This document shows positions 46,286-57,215 of a stretch of DNA of 64,000 nt, one piece after another (positions within the stretch are counted from its first letter, which is position 1; each line of letters begins with the position of its first letter). Where the stretch lies: positions 59,415 through 123,414 of the forward strand of contig JAFDVL010000002.1 of NCBI GenBank assembly GCA_018268995.1, read 5' to 3'. Source of the stretch: Acidobacteriota bacterium (lineage in GTDB: Bacteria; Acidobacteriota; Blastocatellia; RBC074). Made by a program: the position numbers and the translations under genes. Under the pieces are notes generated by a model. That model was not told the DNA's origin and ran no database searches. It saw nothing but the letters and a program-made list of their open reading frames with translations.

Positions 46286-49200
46286 TTAAAACTGTAGCTT
46301 CAGCGCGAGTTGCAATGAACGCGGCCCGCCGATTTGATAAAGCGGACTCATTCCCCCCAGCCCGCTGCTCAACATTTGCGACGCGCGGCCAAAGATCGCG
46401 CTGGTCAGAATGCCATTGGGATTGGCGAAGTTCGCTTGGTTGAAAAGATTGAAGGCGTCCAAACGAAATTGCAGGTTCAGCGTTTCCACCAGTTTGAAAT
46501 CGCGGCGCAACGCGACATCCAACTGACTCGCCCCAAAGCCGCGCAACACATTGCGTCCGAGCGTGCCTTGCCGCCCTTGCGCAACCGGCGTAGCTCCGTC
46601 GAAGGCCGCCGGGTTGAAACGCCTACCGCCCGCGAACGACGGATCGTTGAGATAGAGCGGCTGCCCCGCCACCAGGTCAGGGCGCGAGACGGTCGTAAAG
46701 CCAAGACCGAAGGGGTCGCGGCCCGACAGCACATTGACCGGCGTGGCCGAACGCGCGCGGACAATCGTGTCAATGCCGAAGCCGCCGAAAATTGCCTTGC
46801 CTGCACCATCGGCAAACGGCGAGGGAATGGCATAGCTCACCGCTGCATTGAAGGCGTGCCGCAGATCGAAGCTTGACGGCCCGCGATCTTGCAGCGGGTT
46901 GAAGCGGCCTGTTGGTGATTGCCGGTTCTGAAACGACTCTTCAGATACGATGTCGAGCGATTTGGCGAAAGTATAAGAAACCAGCGCCTGCAATCCTTTT
47001 GACAGCCGCCGCTGATATTGCAACTGCAAGCTGTGGTAATCCGACGTGGCATCGTTCGTCACCGCGTCAATGCGCGTGAAGAAGCCCGGATTGACCAGCG
47101 TCGTCACGCGCCCTAAACGTCTGCCGTTCGCGCCGACATACGTCGCTTTGACTACGTTGCTTGCGCCGATGGCCTGCTCAATAGCCAGGTTGTATTGCAA
47201 GGTGTACGGCAGTTTGAAATCGGGTTGATATGCGAAGATGCGTGGATAGGGCGGATTTGCGCTGACGGCGGGTGGTTGCACGGCTGCCGTGGGAGCCGTG
47301 AACGTCTGATTGGTCAACGACAAGGTGCGCGCGTTCGGATAAAGCGTCGTGCTGAACGCCGTCCCGGTGAAACTGTAGCCCAAATCGTAAAACACGCCGA
47401 AGCCGCCGCGCACGACTGTGCCGGACTTTTGTGAGAGTTGATAGGAAACTCCTACGCGCGGCCCGAAGTTGTTGTAAGTCGTTTCGTAAAAGCGCGTCCC
47501 GCGCGGCGCGAGGCTGGTCGGGTTATTCAGCGTCAAGACCGTCACCGGTTCGCGCCCGTCTTTCTCTGAAGGCGCCGGATTGACGTCGTAACGCAAACCG
47601 TAAGTCAGCGTCATCCGACTGGTCGCGCGCCAGGTGTCCTGGGCATAGGCCGAAAAGTTTTGATAGATCGGGCGCAACACCGCGTCAATGCCGACGAGCG
47701 TGGCCGTCGGTGCTACGCCGCCCACCAGCGACGTGATGCTGGGAAAGATGAAATTCCGCCGATACGTGCCGCTGTCGGCACTGGGCGCAAGGCGGCGATA
47801 ATCCGCGCCGAACTTCAGCGCGTGTCCGCCCACCGCATAAGACAGATTGTTGACGAGATTGAATTGCCGCTGTTTCTGATCGGAAAACAACCCATCGCTG
47901 ATGGTGTTTTCGCCCGATGGATCCACTTCAATGTAAATGTACCCCTGCGGCCCGGAAGTAAACGACGGATACAAGCTCGAATTCGGCGGAACCACCGCGC
48001 CGCCGAAATTGTCAATGAAATAGGATTGGTTGACGCCCGCCTTGCTGTAATTGACGCGCAAGTCATTGCTGAGGCGCGCGCCGAAGGTCATGGTCGCTCC
48101 CGCCGTGTAGGTGTCGGTTTTATGATCGAGCCGCGCCACGCAACTGGCCGCGCAGAAGCGCGCTCGCTCGTCCGTCACGGAAGGCGCGTGGTTGACGCGC
48201 CCGAACAGCGTCAGTTTCGGGCCGAAGTTCTGGTCAATGCGAAAGCTGGTGGCGTCGAGCGTGGAGGGTTTGGAGAACGCGGCTTGATACGGCGCGGCGT
48301 TCGGTGTTGCCGCCAAAGGCGCGCCGGTCGGCAGCGGGAAAGCGTTGAGAATGTCGCGCAAGACACCGGTCGCGCCTTGCCGCGCAGCCAGCGAAGGAAC
48401 CTGCAAGGGCACGGTCACGAAGGGCGTCCGCAGCCGCACGCCTTCATACGAGAAGAAAAAGAACGTCCGGTTACGCCCGTTATATTTCGGCAACAGCACG
48501 GGGCCGCCGAGCACGCCGCCGAAATCATTCTGCCGAATCGGCGGGCGTTTCAGATTGTTGGCATTGGCGAAAAAGTTGTTGGCGTCGAACTTGTCGTTGC
48601 GCAGGTATTCAAAAATCGAACCGTGAAAATCGTTCGTGCCGGAGCGCGTGACCAGTTGTACCTGCGCGCCCGGCTGCCGCCCGAATTCCGGCGCGTAGGT
48701 CGAAGTCTGAATCGAAAACTCCTGCACGGCATCCACCGAAGCCAGACTGGCCGTGCTGCCCTGCGAAGAATACGAAGGCACGCCGCCTCCGGCGGTTTCA
48801 TACAGCGTCGTCGAGGCCGACGAACCGAAGTTCGCGCTCACGCCGTCCACCGTGAAGTAATTCGATCCTGCGCGCTGTCCGTTGACGGAAAACTGTCCGG
48901 GCGTAACCAGATTCGACGGCGTGATTACGACGCCCGGCGAAAGCTCGACCAGCGTCTGGAAGCTGCGCCCATTGAGTGGCTGATTCTCGACAAATTGTCG
49001 GTTGACCACCGTCGCCACCACAGGTGCTTCGCTGACCAATGTAGCGTCCGTAATCGTGACGGTTTCGCCGACCTGGGCGACTTTCAATTGAATCCTGAGC
49101 GAACTTTGATCGCCGACGTTAAGAATGATGTCGAGCAACTCTGCCGTCGCAAAGCCGCTTCGTTGGACATTGATTTTGTAACGGCTCGGTGGAAGCTGCG

Positions 49201-49414
49201 GCACGATAAAAAAGCCTTCGGAATTGGTCGTTACCTGTCGCTCTAACTGTTTGGCTGAGTCAGTGATAGTGACAGTTGCGCCGACGACAACAGCACCTGC
49301 ATCATCTGTTACAGTGCCAGTCAATGTCGCGGTCGCCGATTGCGCCAAGACCGGCACAAAAGAAAAGGCGAACAGTAAAATCCGTAGGGTTGTGTTGGCA
49401 ATGATTCTCAACAT
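46286..49414 (-). CDS. Oar-like TonB-dependent outer-membrane receptor with carboxypeptidase-regulatory domain
   Basis: 1,042 residues from ATG 49414, with GAGGAG seven bases upstream (a TTG start 15 bases earlier is unlikely). Signal ([17 protein letters not shown]), then [22 protein letters not shown], the CarboxypepD regulatory beta-sandwich (about 25-105). Then a plug ([27 protein letters not shown]) and a long beta-barrel ending LQLALKLQF with a C-terminal Phe. This architecture is typical of Acidobacteriota TonB receptors; substrate unknown. Heads an operon with two BNR propellers and a methyltransferase. Confidence 0.92.
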   Translation of the reverse strand: MLRIIANTTLRILLFAFSFVPVLAQSATATLTGTVTDDAGAVVVGATVTITDSAKQLERQVTTNSEGFFIVPQLPPSRYKINVQRSGFATAELLDIILNVGDQSSLRIQLKVAQVGETVTITDATLVSEAPVVATVVNRQFVENQPLNGRSFQTLVELSPGVVITPSNLVTPGQFSVNGQRAGSNYFTVDGVSANFGSSASTTLYETAGGGVPSYSSQGSTASLASVDAVQEFSIQTSTYAPEFGRQPGAQVQLVTRSGTNDFHGSIFEYLRNDKFDANNFFANANNLKRPPIRQNDFGGVLGGPVLLPKYNGRNRTFFFFSYEGVRLRTPFVTVPLQVPSLAARQGATGVLRDILNAFPLPTGAPLAATPNAAPYQAAFSKPSTLDATSFRIDQNFGPKLTLFGRVNHAPSVTDERARFCAASCVARLDHKTDTYTAGATMTFGARLSNDLRVNYSKAGVNQSYFIDNFGGAVVPPNSSLYPSFTSGPQGYIYIEVDPSGENTISDGLFSDQKQRQFNLVNNLSYAVGGHALKFGADYRRLAPSADSGTYRRNFIFPSITSLVGGVAPTATLVGIDAVLRPIYQNFSAYAQDTWRATSRMTLTYGLRYDVNPAPSEKDGREPVTVLTLNNPTSLAPRGTRFYETTYNNFGPRVGVSYQLSQKSGTVVRGGFGVFYDLGYSFTGTAFSTTLYPNARTLSLTNQTFTAPTAAVQPPAVSANPPYPRIFAYQPDFKLPYTLQYNLAIEQAIGASNVVKATYVGANGRRLGRVTTLVNPGFFTRIDAVTNDATSDYHSLQLQYQRRLSKGLQALVSYTFAKSLDIVSEESFQNRQSPTGRFNPLQDRGPSSFDLRHAFNAAVSYAIPSPFADGAGKAIFGGFGIDTIVRARSATPVNVLSGRDPFGLGFTTVSRPDLVAGQPLYLNDPSFAGGRRFNPAAFDGATPVAQGRQGTLGRNVLRGFGASQLDVALRRDFKLVETLNLQFRLDAFNLFNQANFANPNGILTSAIFGRASQMLSSGLGGMSPLYQIGGPRSLQLALKLQF

Positions 49415-49475
49415 GGGGCATCTCCTCAAAAAAGTTATGGGTTATTGTCAGTTGCGCCAGTTTGTTCAGTATAGG

Positions 49476-49934
49476 CTATTGTGGTTGTGTTGCTGGTCTG
49501 GGGCAAGGGTGTGAATAGTGAATATGAGCGAGCTTCCACTCTTTACCCACTTTCTTCCACACCATTGTTTCATTGCCCGCCGCCGTAATCTCCTTGCCTC
49601 GCATCTTTCCTTGAATTTTGTACTGCCGAGTAATCAGGGCCATCTCTTTGCCTGCGGTAATGCGCACATCAGTAAATTCTGCTTTCAGGTCTTCAAACTC
49701 AATGATCTCCGGCTTGAGGTGATTCTCGAAGACATCAGCCAGTCCCACATTGCGCACGCTATGCTCATAGAGCAGCACGTCATCGGCCAGCAGTGTTTTG
49801 ATCGTTGCCACGTCTTTGCTCCGAAAAGCCGAGTTGTATTTCTCGACCGCCGCCTTCACATCTTGAGCTTGTGCCGGAAAGGAAAGACAGCCGAGAGCGA
49901 CAACGGCGAGAAAAAGTTTCGTGACAGTATTCAT
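49476..49934 (-). CDS. Exported NTF2-like (SnoaL/DUF4440-type) protein
   Basis: 152 residues with signal peptide ending FPAQAQ. NTF2 cone-like fold pattern: VKAAVEKYNSAFRSKDVATIKTLLADDVLLYEHS, ARG-poor middle, and ETMVWKKVGKEWKLAHIHYSH. Strong AGGAGG ribosome site. The final HIHYSHPCPRP has two His and a Cys that could bind metal. It starts 19 bases after the Cu-ATPase gene end and is probably its co-transcribed partner. Confidence 0.8.
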   Translation of the reverse strand: MNTVTKLFLAVVALGCLSFPAQAQDVKAAVEKYNSAFRSKDVATIKTLLADDVLLYEHSVRNVGLADVFENHLKPEIIEFEDLKAEFTDVRITAGKEMALITRQYKIQGKMRGKEITAAGNETMVWKKVGKEWKLAHIHYSHPCPRPATQPQ

Positions 49935-49953
49935 GGTCGGAACCTCCTATTCT

Positions 49954-52644
49954 TCATAAAGCCAGCTTTCGCAATCGCAACGCATTGGCGATGACCGAAA
50001 TGGAACTGAACGTCATGGCGGCGCTGGCAATCATCGGGCTAAGCAATAGCCCAACAAACGGATACAAAACGCCTGCGGCAATAGGTACGCCCAGGACGTT
50101 ATACAAAAAGGCAAAGAACAAATTTTGCCGAATATTGCTCATTACGGCCTGGCTCAGTTTGCGGGCGCGAACAATGCCGCGCAGATCGCCTTTGATGAGC
50201 GTAATGCCCGCACTTTCCATTGCGACATCCGTTCCTGTTCCCATTGCCAGACTGACGTGGGCTTGCGCCAGCGCAGGCGCATCGTTGATCCCGTCCCCAG
50301 CCATCGCCACAATTCTGCCCTCGGCTTGCAGTTGTTTGATGACTTCCGTTTTTTGTTGCGGCAATACTTCGGCGATTTCTCCTTCCAAGCCGAGTTTGGC
50401 CGCGACTGAGCGAGCCGTCGCCTTGGAATCTCCAGTCAGCATCACAATTCGCACGCCATCGGCGCGCAAGGTATTGATGGCCTCTTGCGCAGATTCTTTG
50501 ACCGGGTCAGCCACACCGAGCAATCCTGCCAGGCGATTCGCTACTGCCAGAAACATCACCGTCTGCCCTTGCTGGCGAAGTTGGTCGGCCTGCACATCCA
50601 GCGCAGCATCTATCGTGATCGCAAGATCGTCCATCAACTTGCGATTACCGAGTGTAAGGCTCTTGCCGTTGATTTTCCCGTTGACTCCTTTGCCCGTGAC
50701 AGACTGAAAATCTGTAACCTCGACGGATTCGATCTGGCGTTCTTGTGCTGCCGCCAAAATCGCAGCGGCCAGCGGATGTTCGCTGCCTCGTTCAAGGCTG
50801 GCGGCGAGACTGAGAATCTGCGCTTCGCTGTAACTCGCTTGCGGAAGGATGGAAACAAGTTTCGGACGCCCTTCTGTCAACGTGCCAGTTTTATCTACCA
50901 CCAGCGTATCCACTTTCTCCATTGCTTCCAACGCTTCGGCATTTTTGATGAGGACGCCTGCGATTGCGCCGCGTCCCGTCCCCACCATAATACTCATCGG
51001 CGTGGCAAGTCCGAGCGCGCACGGACAGGCAATAATCAACACTGCCACCGCATTCACGAGCGCATACACAAAGCGCGGCTCCGGCCCGACGACTGCCCAC
51101 ACAATGAACGTCAGGATTGCCACCAACACAACCAGCGGCACGAACCACGCGGAGACCAAATCGGCGAGCCGTTGTATCGGCGCGCGGCTGCGTTGTGCTT
51201 CCCCTACCATTCGCACAATCTGCGCGAGCAAGGTGTCGCTGCCGACCCGTTCCGCCCGCATCACGAATCCGCCTGTCCCGTTGACCGTTCCGCCCGTGAC
51301 CTGGCTGCCTGCCGTTTTCTCCACCGGGATCGGTTCGCCCGTCACCATAGATTCGTCCACGCTGCTTGTGCCTTCGGTGACGATACCGTCTACGGGGATT
51401 TTCTCGCCGGGACGCACGCGCAACAGATTTCCCGGCTGCACTTGTTCGAGTGAGATGTCTTCTTCGCTGCCGCCGGGCTTGATGAGGCGCGCGGTCTTTG
51501 GCGCGAGACCCAGCAGCATGCGGATCGCACTGCTCGTGCGGCTGCGCGCCCGGAGTTCCAGCACCTGCCCCAGCAGGACGAGCGTAGTAATCACCGCTGC
51601 CGCTTCAAAATACACCGCCACTTCGCCGCCGTGTCCGCGAAATGAAGCCGGAAATATGCCCGGCACGAGCAGCGCGACCACGCTGAACAAATAGGCCGCG
51701 CCTGTGCCAATGGCAATCAGCGTGAACATATTCGGACTGCGATTGATGATAGAAGCCCAGCCGCGCTGAAAAAACGGCCAGCCGCCCCACAACACAACAG
51801 GTGTGGAAAGCGCGAATTGCAGCCAGTTGATAACGCGCGGCGAGAGCGCGTGCTGTACTGGCTGACCCGGAATCATCTCTGACATTGCCAGCAGCAAAAC
51901 AGGTAACGAGAGCGCAACACTCCACCAGAAGCGCCGTGTCATATCGGTGAGTTCAGCATTGGGCTGCTCTTCCAGGATCACTGTGCGTGGTTCCAGTGCC
52001 ATCCCGCAAATCGGACAATTGCCCGGCTCCTCGCGGATGATTTCCGGGTGCATCGGGCAGGTATACTCGACTTTGGTAAGTGGTGTAGCGGGCATCTCCG
52101 GCTCAAGTGCCATTCCGCATTTCGGACACGCGCCGGGCTTATCGGAAACGACCTCGGCATCCATTGGGCAGATATATTTCATGCCTGCTTCAGGGGGAGG
52201 AGTTGTCGTTGTCACCTGAGTTGGTGCTTGCAAAAACGCTTCAGGATCAGCCTTGAATTTGTTCAGGCAATGTGTGCTGCAAAAATGATAGGTCTTGCCG
52301 TGATGGTCATAACTGCCCGCTGCTTTCTCTGGTGCGACAGTCATGCCACAAACTGGATCAATGTGCTTTTCGTCAACAGTGGGCGGTAGCGCCGTCATTA
52401 CAGGCAGCGATTTCGAGCGTGCTGTAAGCTGTACCATCGCATGCGCCATCGGCTGCGGGGCTTGATTCAAATAGGCGGCAGGGTCGGTCTTGAATTTATG
52501 CAGGCAGCCTGTGCTGCAAAAATAATAGGTTGTTCCGTCATACTCATGCTGCCCGGCTGCCGTTTCGGGATGAACGGTCATGCCGCAGATCGGGTCAATG
52601 ACGGGCTGATGCTGTGAATGATGCGCGTGTTCTGGCTGGTTCAT
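49954..52644 (-). CDS. copA: Cu+/heavy-metal P1B-type ATPase with two YHS and two heavy-metal-binding domains
   Basis: 896 residues. N-terminal metal domains: YHS 1 ([21 protein letters not shown]), YHS 2 ([21 protein letters not shown]), then heavy-metal-binding domains [10 protein letters not shown] and [10 protein letters not shown] with [10 protein letters not shown] and [10 protein letters not shown]. No HMA domain. Core: CPC motif [13 protein letters not shown], phosphorylation [27 protein letters not shown]1B-1 type ATPase exporting Cu(I)/Ag(I) across the inner membrane. Start overlaps the MerR-type regulator gene, with the NTF2-like gene after. Confidence 0.95.
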   Translation of the reverse strand: MNQPEHAHHSQHQPVIDPICGMTVHPETAAGQHEYDGTTYYFCSTGCLHKFKTDPAAYLNQAPQPMAHAMVQLTARSKSLPVMTALPPTVDEKHIDPVCGMTVAPEKAAGSYDHHGKTYHFCSTHCLNKFKADPEAFLQAPTQVTTTTPPPEAGMKYICPMDAEVVSDKPGACPKCGMALEPEMPATPLTKVEYTCPMHPEIIREEPGNCPICGMALEPRTVILEEQPNAELTDMTRRFWWSVALSLPVLLLAMSEMIPGQPVQHALSPRVINWLQFALSTPVVLWGGWPFFQRGWASIINRSPNMFTLIAIGTGAAYLFSVVALLVPGIFPASFRGHGGEVAVYFEAAAVITTLVLLGQVLELRARSRTSSAIRMLLGLAPKTARLIKPGGSEEDISLEQVQPGNLLRVRPGEKIPVDGIVTEGTSSVDESMVTGEPIPVEKTAGSQVTGGTVNGTGGFVMRAERVGSDTLLAQIVRMVGEAQRSRAPIQRLADLVSAWFVPLVVLVAILTFIVWAVVGPEPRFVYALVNAVAVLIIACPCALGLATPMSIMVGTGRGAIAGVLIKNAEALEAMEKVDTLVVDKTGTLTEGRPKLVSILPQASYSEAQILSLAASLERGSEHPLAAAILAAAQERQIESVEVTDFQSVTGKGVNGKINGKSLTLGNRKLMDDLAITIDAALDVQADQLRQQGQTVMFLAVANRLAGLLGVADPVKESAQEAINTLRADGVRIVMLTGDSKATARSVAAKLGLEGEIAEVLPQQKTEVIKQLQAEGRIVAMAGDGINDAPALAQAHVSLAMGTGTDVAMESAGITLIKGDLRGIVRARKLSQAVMSNIRQNLFFAFLYNVLGVPIAAGVLYPFVGLLLSPMIASAAMTFSSISVIANALRLRKLAL

Positions 52645-53147
52645 TTTTTACTCCTTTCCGGTCGGCGTGTGACAGGTTTGTGAGCATCGAGTTCCGCTGC
52701 TTCAATCAGCCCACAAAAATGCCCATCGGCCTGTTTCTTTTCATCCCACTGTTGCAACGTTCGCGCCAGCGCATTGCGATACCGCCGCATTTGTTTCAGC
52801 CGCTCATCAAGTTCTGTGAGTCGTTCGCGCACGATCTCGCGCACTTCCGCGCAGGGGCGCTCTCCCGCACGGCTTTCTGCCATAATGCGTTTGATTTCAT
52901 CAAGCGTGAATCCCAGCGTTTGCGCGCGTTTGATGAATTCGAGCCGCAGCAGTTCCTCCGCGCTATACAGCCGATAGCCGCCTTCGGTGCGCGCCGGGCG
53001 TCCTAATAAACCACTGCGTTCATAAAAACGGAGCGTTTCAATGCCAATGCCAGTACGCCGGGCAACTTCGCCGATTTTGATCAAAGTCTCACTGGCGTCA
53101 GTTTGCGCCAGACCTCTTGTGTAACTCTTAGGTTGTACTTGTGCCAT
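52641..53147 (-). CDS. MerR-family heavy-metal regulator (CueR/ZntR-like)
   Basis: 168 residues from ATG 53147 (AAAGGAA upstream). [26 protein letters not shown] is the MerR winged helix; the dimer helix ends in [13 protein letters not shown]. Cysteines in GERPCAEV and HFC are the likely metal ligands; the usual CueR C-x7-C pair is not obvious, so Cu versus other metals is open. Located just upstream of and overlapping the Cu-ATPase gene, with a typical 20-bp-spacer promoter ahead, so it should activate itself and the ATPase. Confidence 0.88.
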   Translation of the reverse strand: MAQVQPKSYTRGLAQTDASETLIKIGEVARRTGIGIETLRFYERSGLLGRPARTEGGYRLYSAEELLRLEFIKRAQTLGFTLDEIKRIMAESRAGERPCAEVREIVRERLTELDERLKQMRRYRNALARTLQQWDEKKQADGHFCGLIEAAELDAHKPVTRRPERSKK

Positions 53148-53192
53148 CAGTTTTCCTTTCCGGCTGTCATTCATTTCCTGACAACCAAATAA

Positions 53193-53224
53193 AGGTTACA
53201 GCCTGTAGTCGGCTACAGAGTCAA
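53193..53224 (-). promoter_or_regulatory. MerR-family promoter of the regulator-Cu-ATPase operon
   Basis: Minus strand: TTGACT (53224-53219), 20-bp spacer, TAACCT (53198-53193). The spacer contains CTGTAG-nnnn-CTACAG (53218-53203). Spacing and dyad match MerR-family activated promoters. It lies about 46 bp before the regulator ATG. Confidence 0.8.
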
Positions 53225-53379
53225 GAGGAGATTTGAAAAAAATTACGCTCGCAATTGCATTCATCAGCGATGTTGTTCCAATGATCAAAACAACCCCATT
53301 TTTTATGTTTTGGAGAATCACGTATCTGAAACGCTATTTCAGATGCAAACTTTATACCGGAAGGAGAGGGATGCTGTTT

Positions 53380-54255
53380 TTAGCGCCACACTCGCACGCC
53401 TGCCACGAAGCGCAACTGTTTTGGATCGCCGCCGTCTTGCCGCACCAGATCAGCGGTACGAAAGAAACTTCGGTCGTAAGAGATGCCGACATAAGGGCCG
53501 AGCTTGCGCCGAATTTCGTAGCGCAGACGCAATCCTGCCTCAATGTTGTTCAAGCCTCGGCCCGTTGTAAACCGTTCGGCTTGCTGCGCAGCGGCATTGA
53601 CCTCAACGCGCCCTTGCAGTATCCACCGTTGGGTCAATAAATAATCTCTGGTGAAAGAAACACGCCCCGATACGTCGCCTTGATGACTGAGAAACAAGGC
53701 GGTCTCGAATTCGTAGCGGTAAGGAATCAGCCCTTCGATTCCAATGACTGCATGTGCGCGCGTCACATTGGCTCCCCGAAAACTTTGCGTCTCGACACGA
53801 ACGCCAACCTGAAAATCGTAATACTTCTTGACGAAACGACCGTAGAGCATTTGAAAATCTATGTCGTAATTGGCTTTCAAAGCGGTATCGCGCTCGCCTT
53901 CGCTTTTGAACCACAGGCGGTTGAAGTCGCCGCCGTGCCAGCCTTCGATGTCCCAACGGAAGTCGCCGCCGTCACGCGCCGGGCGGTATTCCAACACGTC
54001 GGCGAGGACGAAGGTGTGCTTCATTTCATCATCCACCGGGCTGGGCCAACCTTTGCCCGGTTCCAGGTTTTCCTGCTTGCTTACCTGCACACCGGACACC
54101 TTTGGAACGGAGGGAATAGTCGTAGCAACGGCGCGCTCCAGTGGCGTCGGGGTTGGCGTAGAAGTCGCGCTTGGCGCGCTTTGCGCGGCAGCGGTCGTCG
54201 CGCCCAACAGACAAACGAAAGCGAGCGGCAAAGCGGCGAATGGATAAATTTTCAT
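53380..54255 (-). CDS. copB: Copper resistance protein B (outer-membrane)
   Basis: 291 residues. Signal peptide ending TTAAAQS, a Thr/Pro linker, then the CopB/PcoB beta-barrel: FVLADVLEYRPARDGGDFRWDIEGWHGGDFNRLWFKSEG and GLRLRYEIRRKLGPYVGISYDRSFF. The C-terminus ends VRVWR. Outer-membrane partner of the PcoA/CopA oxidase, binding or exporting copper. The Met-rich stretch seen in many CopB proteins is missing, leaving a short linker. It overlaps the upstream oxidase stop by four bases. Confidence 0.92.
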   Translation of the reverse strand: MKIYPFAALPLAFVCLLGATTAAAQSAPSATSTPTPTPLERAVATTIPSVPKVSGVQVSKQENLEPGKGWPSPVDDEMKHTFVLADVLEYRPARDGGDFRWDIEGWHGGDFNRLWFKSEGERDTALKANYDIDFQMLYGRFVKKYYDFQVGVRVETQSFRGANVTRAHAVIGIEGLIPYRYEFETALFLSHQGDVSGRVSFTRDYLLTQRWILQGRVEVNAAAQQAERFTTGRGLNNIEAGLRLRYEIRRKLGPYVGISYDRSFFRTADLVRQDGGDPKQLRFVAGVRVWR

Positions 54256-56357
54256 AATCGCGCCTCCGTTGCTTTAGCCGACACCTCGACGATGCGGAAC
54301 ATTCCCGTTTCCATATGCAAGAGCAGATGGCAGTGAAACGCCCAACGCCCCGGCGCATCAGCAGTAATGGCAACCGAGACGCGCTCAGCAGGTTTGACAA
54401 TTACAGTATGCTTGCGTGGCAGGAAATCGCCCGTGCCGTTTTCCAGTTCCATAAACATTCCGTGCAGGTGGAAGGTGTGCTCCATCATCGTGTCGTTGAC
54501 GAAGGTCCAGCGCAGCCGCTCGCCGGTGCGGAAGTGAATCGGTTGCGGCGATTGCGAAAACTTCTTGCCCTCAAACGACCAGATGAAGCGTTCCATGTGA
54601 CCGGTCGCGTGGAGTTCAAGTTCGCGCTCCGGCTGGCAACGGTCGGGGTAAGGCTGCAATGCCTTCAGATCGGTATAGACCAGCACGCGGCGATCCTCGC
54701 CGCCCAGCCCTGTGCCGGGATCATCCAAGCGGCTGCGCGTAGCGTCCGGCGTTGATTGGTTGGCCGAACCATGATGATCAGACCCGTGCTTGACGGGCGT
54801 GCTGCCCGGAATTTCCGAACGGTCATTCATGCCCGCCATGTTTTTCATGTCGTGCTGCATATTGTGGCCGGGAGGCATCGCCTGTTTGTCCTGCATTTTC
54901 GACATATCGTGGGCTGGCTGCTGCGTAGATGGCTTAGGCATATTCGGCATGTTTTTCATGTCGTGCTGCGTAGTCTGACTCGGCGGAGCAGGCTGTTTCG
55001 GCGTTTCTTTCATGTCCGGCATCTTGTGCATATCGTGTTGCTGCTTTGGTTTGGCTGACGGGGAAGACTGTTTCGGCTCTGGCTGCATGCCGGGCATGTT
55101 ATGGTCGCCGCTTTTCATGCCCGGCATATTCATATCCATGCCGTGAGCCATCCCGGACATTTTGCCGCCAGCTTTGGCGTTCTTGTCCATCTCAAGCTTC
55201 ATCCCAGCCATGTCCATGCCTTCCATGCTCATCCCCATATCTTCCATTGTGCGCAAAGGGCGCGGGCGTCGTGGCGGGATCGTCGCCATCATTCCGGCGC
55301 TGGGGGCAAGCGTGCCACGCGCGTAGCCGCTGCGGTCGAGTGCTTCGGCGAAGATCGTGTACGCGCCTTCACCCGGTTCGACAATCACGTCGTAAGTCTC
55401 CGCCGGCCCCATGCGGAATTCGTCCACCTCAACGGGCTGCACGTTTTGCCCATCGGCTTGCACAACGGTCATCTTCAAGCCCGGAATCCGCACGTCGAAG
55501 AAAGTCATCGCGCCCGCGTCAATGAAGCGTAGCCGCACGCGCTCGCCCGGGCGGAAGACGCCCGTCCAATTGGCTTCTGGCGACAGGCCGTTCATCAGAA
55601 AGGTGTAAGCTACCGCGCCGTTCACGTCGGCGAAATCGGTCGGGTCCATCCGCATCCGCGCCCACATCAGGTAATTGTCCCAGGTAGCCTTCCATCCATA
55701 TTCGGCAAGGTCGGAGAAGAATTCGCCCATCGTGCGCTGCTGGAAGTTGAAAAAGCCCGCCTGCTTTTTCAGATCGCCGACCATTCCCATCACCGAGCGG
55801 AAAGTCCAGTCAGATAGCACGACCACGTATTCACGATCATATTTGATCGGGTCTAGCTCCATTGGGTCGAAGATCAGCGGCGCGTAGACGCCCGTCTGTT
55901 CCTGCCCGCCCGAATGACTGTGATACCAGTACGTCCCATATTGCTTAATGGGAAAGCGATAGGTGAAGGTCGTTCCCGGCTTAATGCCCGCGAAGCTGAC
56001 GCCAGGCACGCCGTCCATCTCAGGCGGCAGGAGGATGCCATGCCAATGAATGGAAGAAACCTGCTTCAGACGGTTCGTCACGTTGATCGTGACTTCCTGA
56101 CCTTCGCGCAAACGAATGATCGGCCCCGGAACCGTGCCGTTTATCGTTGTCGCCACGCCTGTGCGCTTACCGACGTGGAATGGTGTTTCGGCAATGGTCA
56201 GGTTGATCGTGTCGCCGCTCAGCGATGGTAATTGTTGCGCGCCGCCAGGTAAGCTCGTTTGGGCATACAACGGAGCGAGACGCTCCATCGCCGTCAACAA
56301 ACCAAGCGCTCCGACACCCTGCAATAACTTGCGCCTTGAGATCAGTTCACTGTTCAT
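54252..56357 (-). CDS. copA: Multicopper oxidase of PcoA/CopA type with a Met-rich domain
   Basis: 701 residues with Tat signal (ISRRKLLQGVGALGLL). Copper motifs HWHGILLPPEMDG, HSHSGGQEQTG, HTFHLHGMFMEL and HCHLLLHMETGM. A Met/His-rich insertion at about 370-560 (MGMSMEGMDMAGMKLEM and several DMxxM and NMPxM repeats) is the PcoA copper-loading region, here long. Oxidises Cu(I) to Cu(II) in the periplasm. Followed by and overlapping copB, the classical pcoAB pair. The symbol copA is shared in the literature with the ATPase, so context must be given. Confidence 0.94.
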   Translation of the reverse strand: MNSELISRRKLLQGVGALGLLTAMERLAPLYAQTSLPGGAQQLPSLSGDTINLTIAETPFHVGKRTGVATTINGTVPGPIIRLREGQEVTINVTNRLKQVSSIHWHGILLPPEMDGVPGVSFAGIKPGTTFTYRFPIKQYGTYWYHSHSGGQEQTGVYAPLIFDPMELDPIKYDREYVVVLSDWTFRSVMGMVGDLKKQAGFFNFQQRTMGEFFSDLAEYGWKATWDNYLMWARMRMDPTDFADVNGAVAYTFLMNGLSPEANWTGVFRPGERVRLRFIDAGAMTFFDVRIPGLKMTVVQADGQNVQPVEVDEFRMGPAETYDVIVEPGEGAYTIFAEALDRSGYARGTLAPSAGMMATIPPRRPRPLRTMEDMGMSMEGMDMAGMKLEMDKNAKAGGKMSGMAHGMDMNMPGMKSGDHNMPGMQPEPKQSSPSAKPKQQHDMHKMPDMKETPKQPAPPSQTTQHDMKNMPNMPKPSTQQPAHDMSKMQDKQAMPPGHNMQHDMKNMAGMNDRSEIPGSTPVKHGSDHHGSANQSTPDATRSRLDDPGTGLGGEDRRVLVYTDLKALQPYPDRCQPERELELHATGHMERFIWSFEGKKFSQSPQPIHFRTGERLRWTFVNDTMMEHTFHLHGMFMELENGTGDFLPRKHTVIVKPAERVSVAITADAPGRWAFHCHLLLHMETGMFRIVEVSAKATEARL

Positions 56358-56391
56358 TCTCCCTCCGTTTTGGCTTCCAACAGCCAGTCTT

Positions 56392-56901
56392 TCACTTCTC
56401 CAACTCGTTCAGTTTTTCCTTCATCTGGCGAATCTCGGCTTCCTGCCCTGCGATAATCTTCGCGCATAATTCCTTGATCTCAGCGTCGGTGATGGCCGCT
56501 TCTCGGCACATCAGGATGGCCCCGGCGTGGTGCGGAATCATGGATTTCAAAAACTGCCGGTCTGCAATCGCCGTTTGCTGTCGAATCAAAAACCAGCACC
56601 CGACCACCGCAAGCAAACTCACGACGGCGATGGCCGCGTTCAGCTTTCTGTCGCGATACATCGCGCTCATCAACGCCAATTCGATCAGCACCATCGGCGC
56701 GGTCATCAACCCCGCCATATAAACTTGGTTCAGGTTGGAATAGACGTTGGCAAAGGTATTCGCCATCGCATACATCAGCACGTACATCGAGACGAATGAC
56801 AGCACGGTCATCAGCAACAGGCGCAGGTAGTGATGTTTGTTCATCGCGCCATCGGGTTGTTGATGGTTGTCGTGCTGCCCTGTGTGAGTGTCTTTCTGCA
56901 T
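56392..56901 (-). CDS. DUF305 membrane protein
   Basis: 169 residues from ATG 56901 (GGGAG upstream); a longer start at 56931 would overlap the preceding gene. Three hydrophobic segments (LRLLLMTVLSFVSMYVLMYAM, VYMAGLMTAPMVLIELALM, AAIAVVSLLAVVGCWFLI), then a DUF305 domain with SMIPHHAGAILMCREAAI and the Met/His ligand pattern. DUF305 proteins bind or relay copper near PcoA/CopA. First of three DUF305-type products encoded here between the oxidase and the Csp gene. Confidence 0.87.
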   Translation of the reverse strand: MQKDTHTGQHDNHQQPDGAMNKHHYLRLLLMTVLSFVSMYVLMYAMANTFANVYSNLNQVYMAGLMTAPMVLIELALMSAMYRDRKLNAAIAVVSLLAVVGCWFLIRQQTAIADRQFLKSMIPHHAGAILMCREAAITDAEIKELCAKIIAGQEAEIRQMKEKLNELEK

Positions 56902-56927
56902 GCTTGTTTCTCCCTGCTTGTTGAAAC

Positions 56928-57188
56928 TCACTTACCACTCCAAGCCGCTCTCCACTTGCTCAATTGCGCTTTTTCTTTCTGCTGCTGGTTGATGGTCGTG
57001 CGCGCAAAGGTCTTGAGTTGCGCGTGCTGGGCTTGCTTGAGCGCTTTCTGCGACATGTCTATCGCCATCTGATGATGCGGCACGATCATGTCAATGAACA
57101 TCAAATCGAACTGATTGCCGGAAGCCGCTTCGAGCTTGCCCATATCCATATGCGGCATCTTCATCCCTGACATGCCAGCCATGTTCAT
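56928..57188 (-). CDS. C-terminal DUF305 half of a TAG-interrupted two-domain protein
   Basis: 86 residues: Met-rich start (MNMAGMSGMKMPHMDMG), then DUF305 core DMIVPHHQMAIDMSQKAL with HH and Met ligands and LKTFARTTINQQQKEKAQL. No ribosome site precedes the ATG at 57188. It is in the same frame as the gene at 57216-57521, and translation through the TAG (57218-57216) would join the two as Asp-Glu-stop-Tyr-Ala-Gly-Gln-Pro. Either the 3' piece of a nonsense-broken gene or a separate small protein. Confidence 0.6.
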   Translation of the reverse strand: MNMAGMSGMKMPHMDMGKLEAASGNQFDLMFIDMIVPHHQMAIDMSQKALKQAQHAQLKTFARTTINQQQKEKAQLSKWRAAWSGK

Positions 57189-57215
57189 GTGATCGGGCTT
57201 CGGCTGTCCCGCATA

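Noticed and set aside
47660..49246. Long plus-strand frame of 528 codons opposite the TonB receptor.
   Set aside because: Its product is Arg/Ala-rich with no recognisable domain and it is entirely antisense to a clear 1,042-residue receptor gene.
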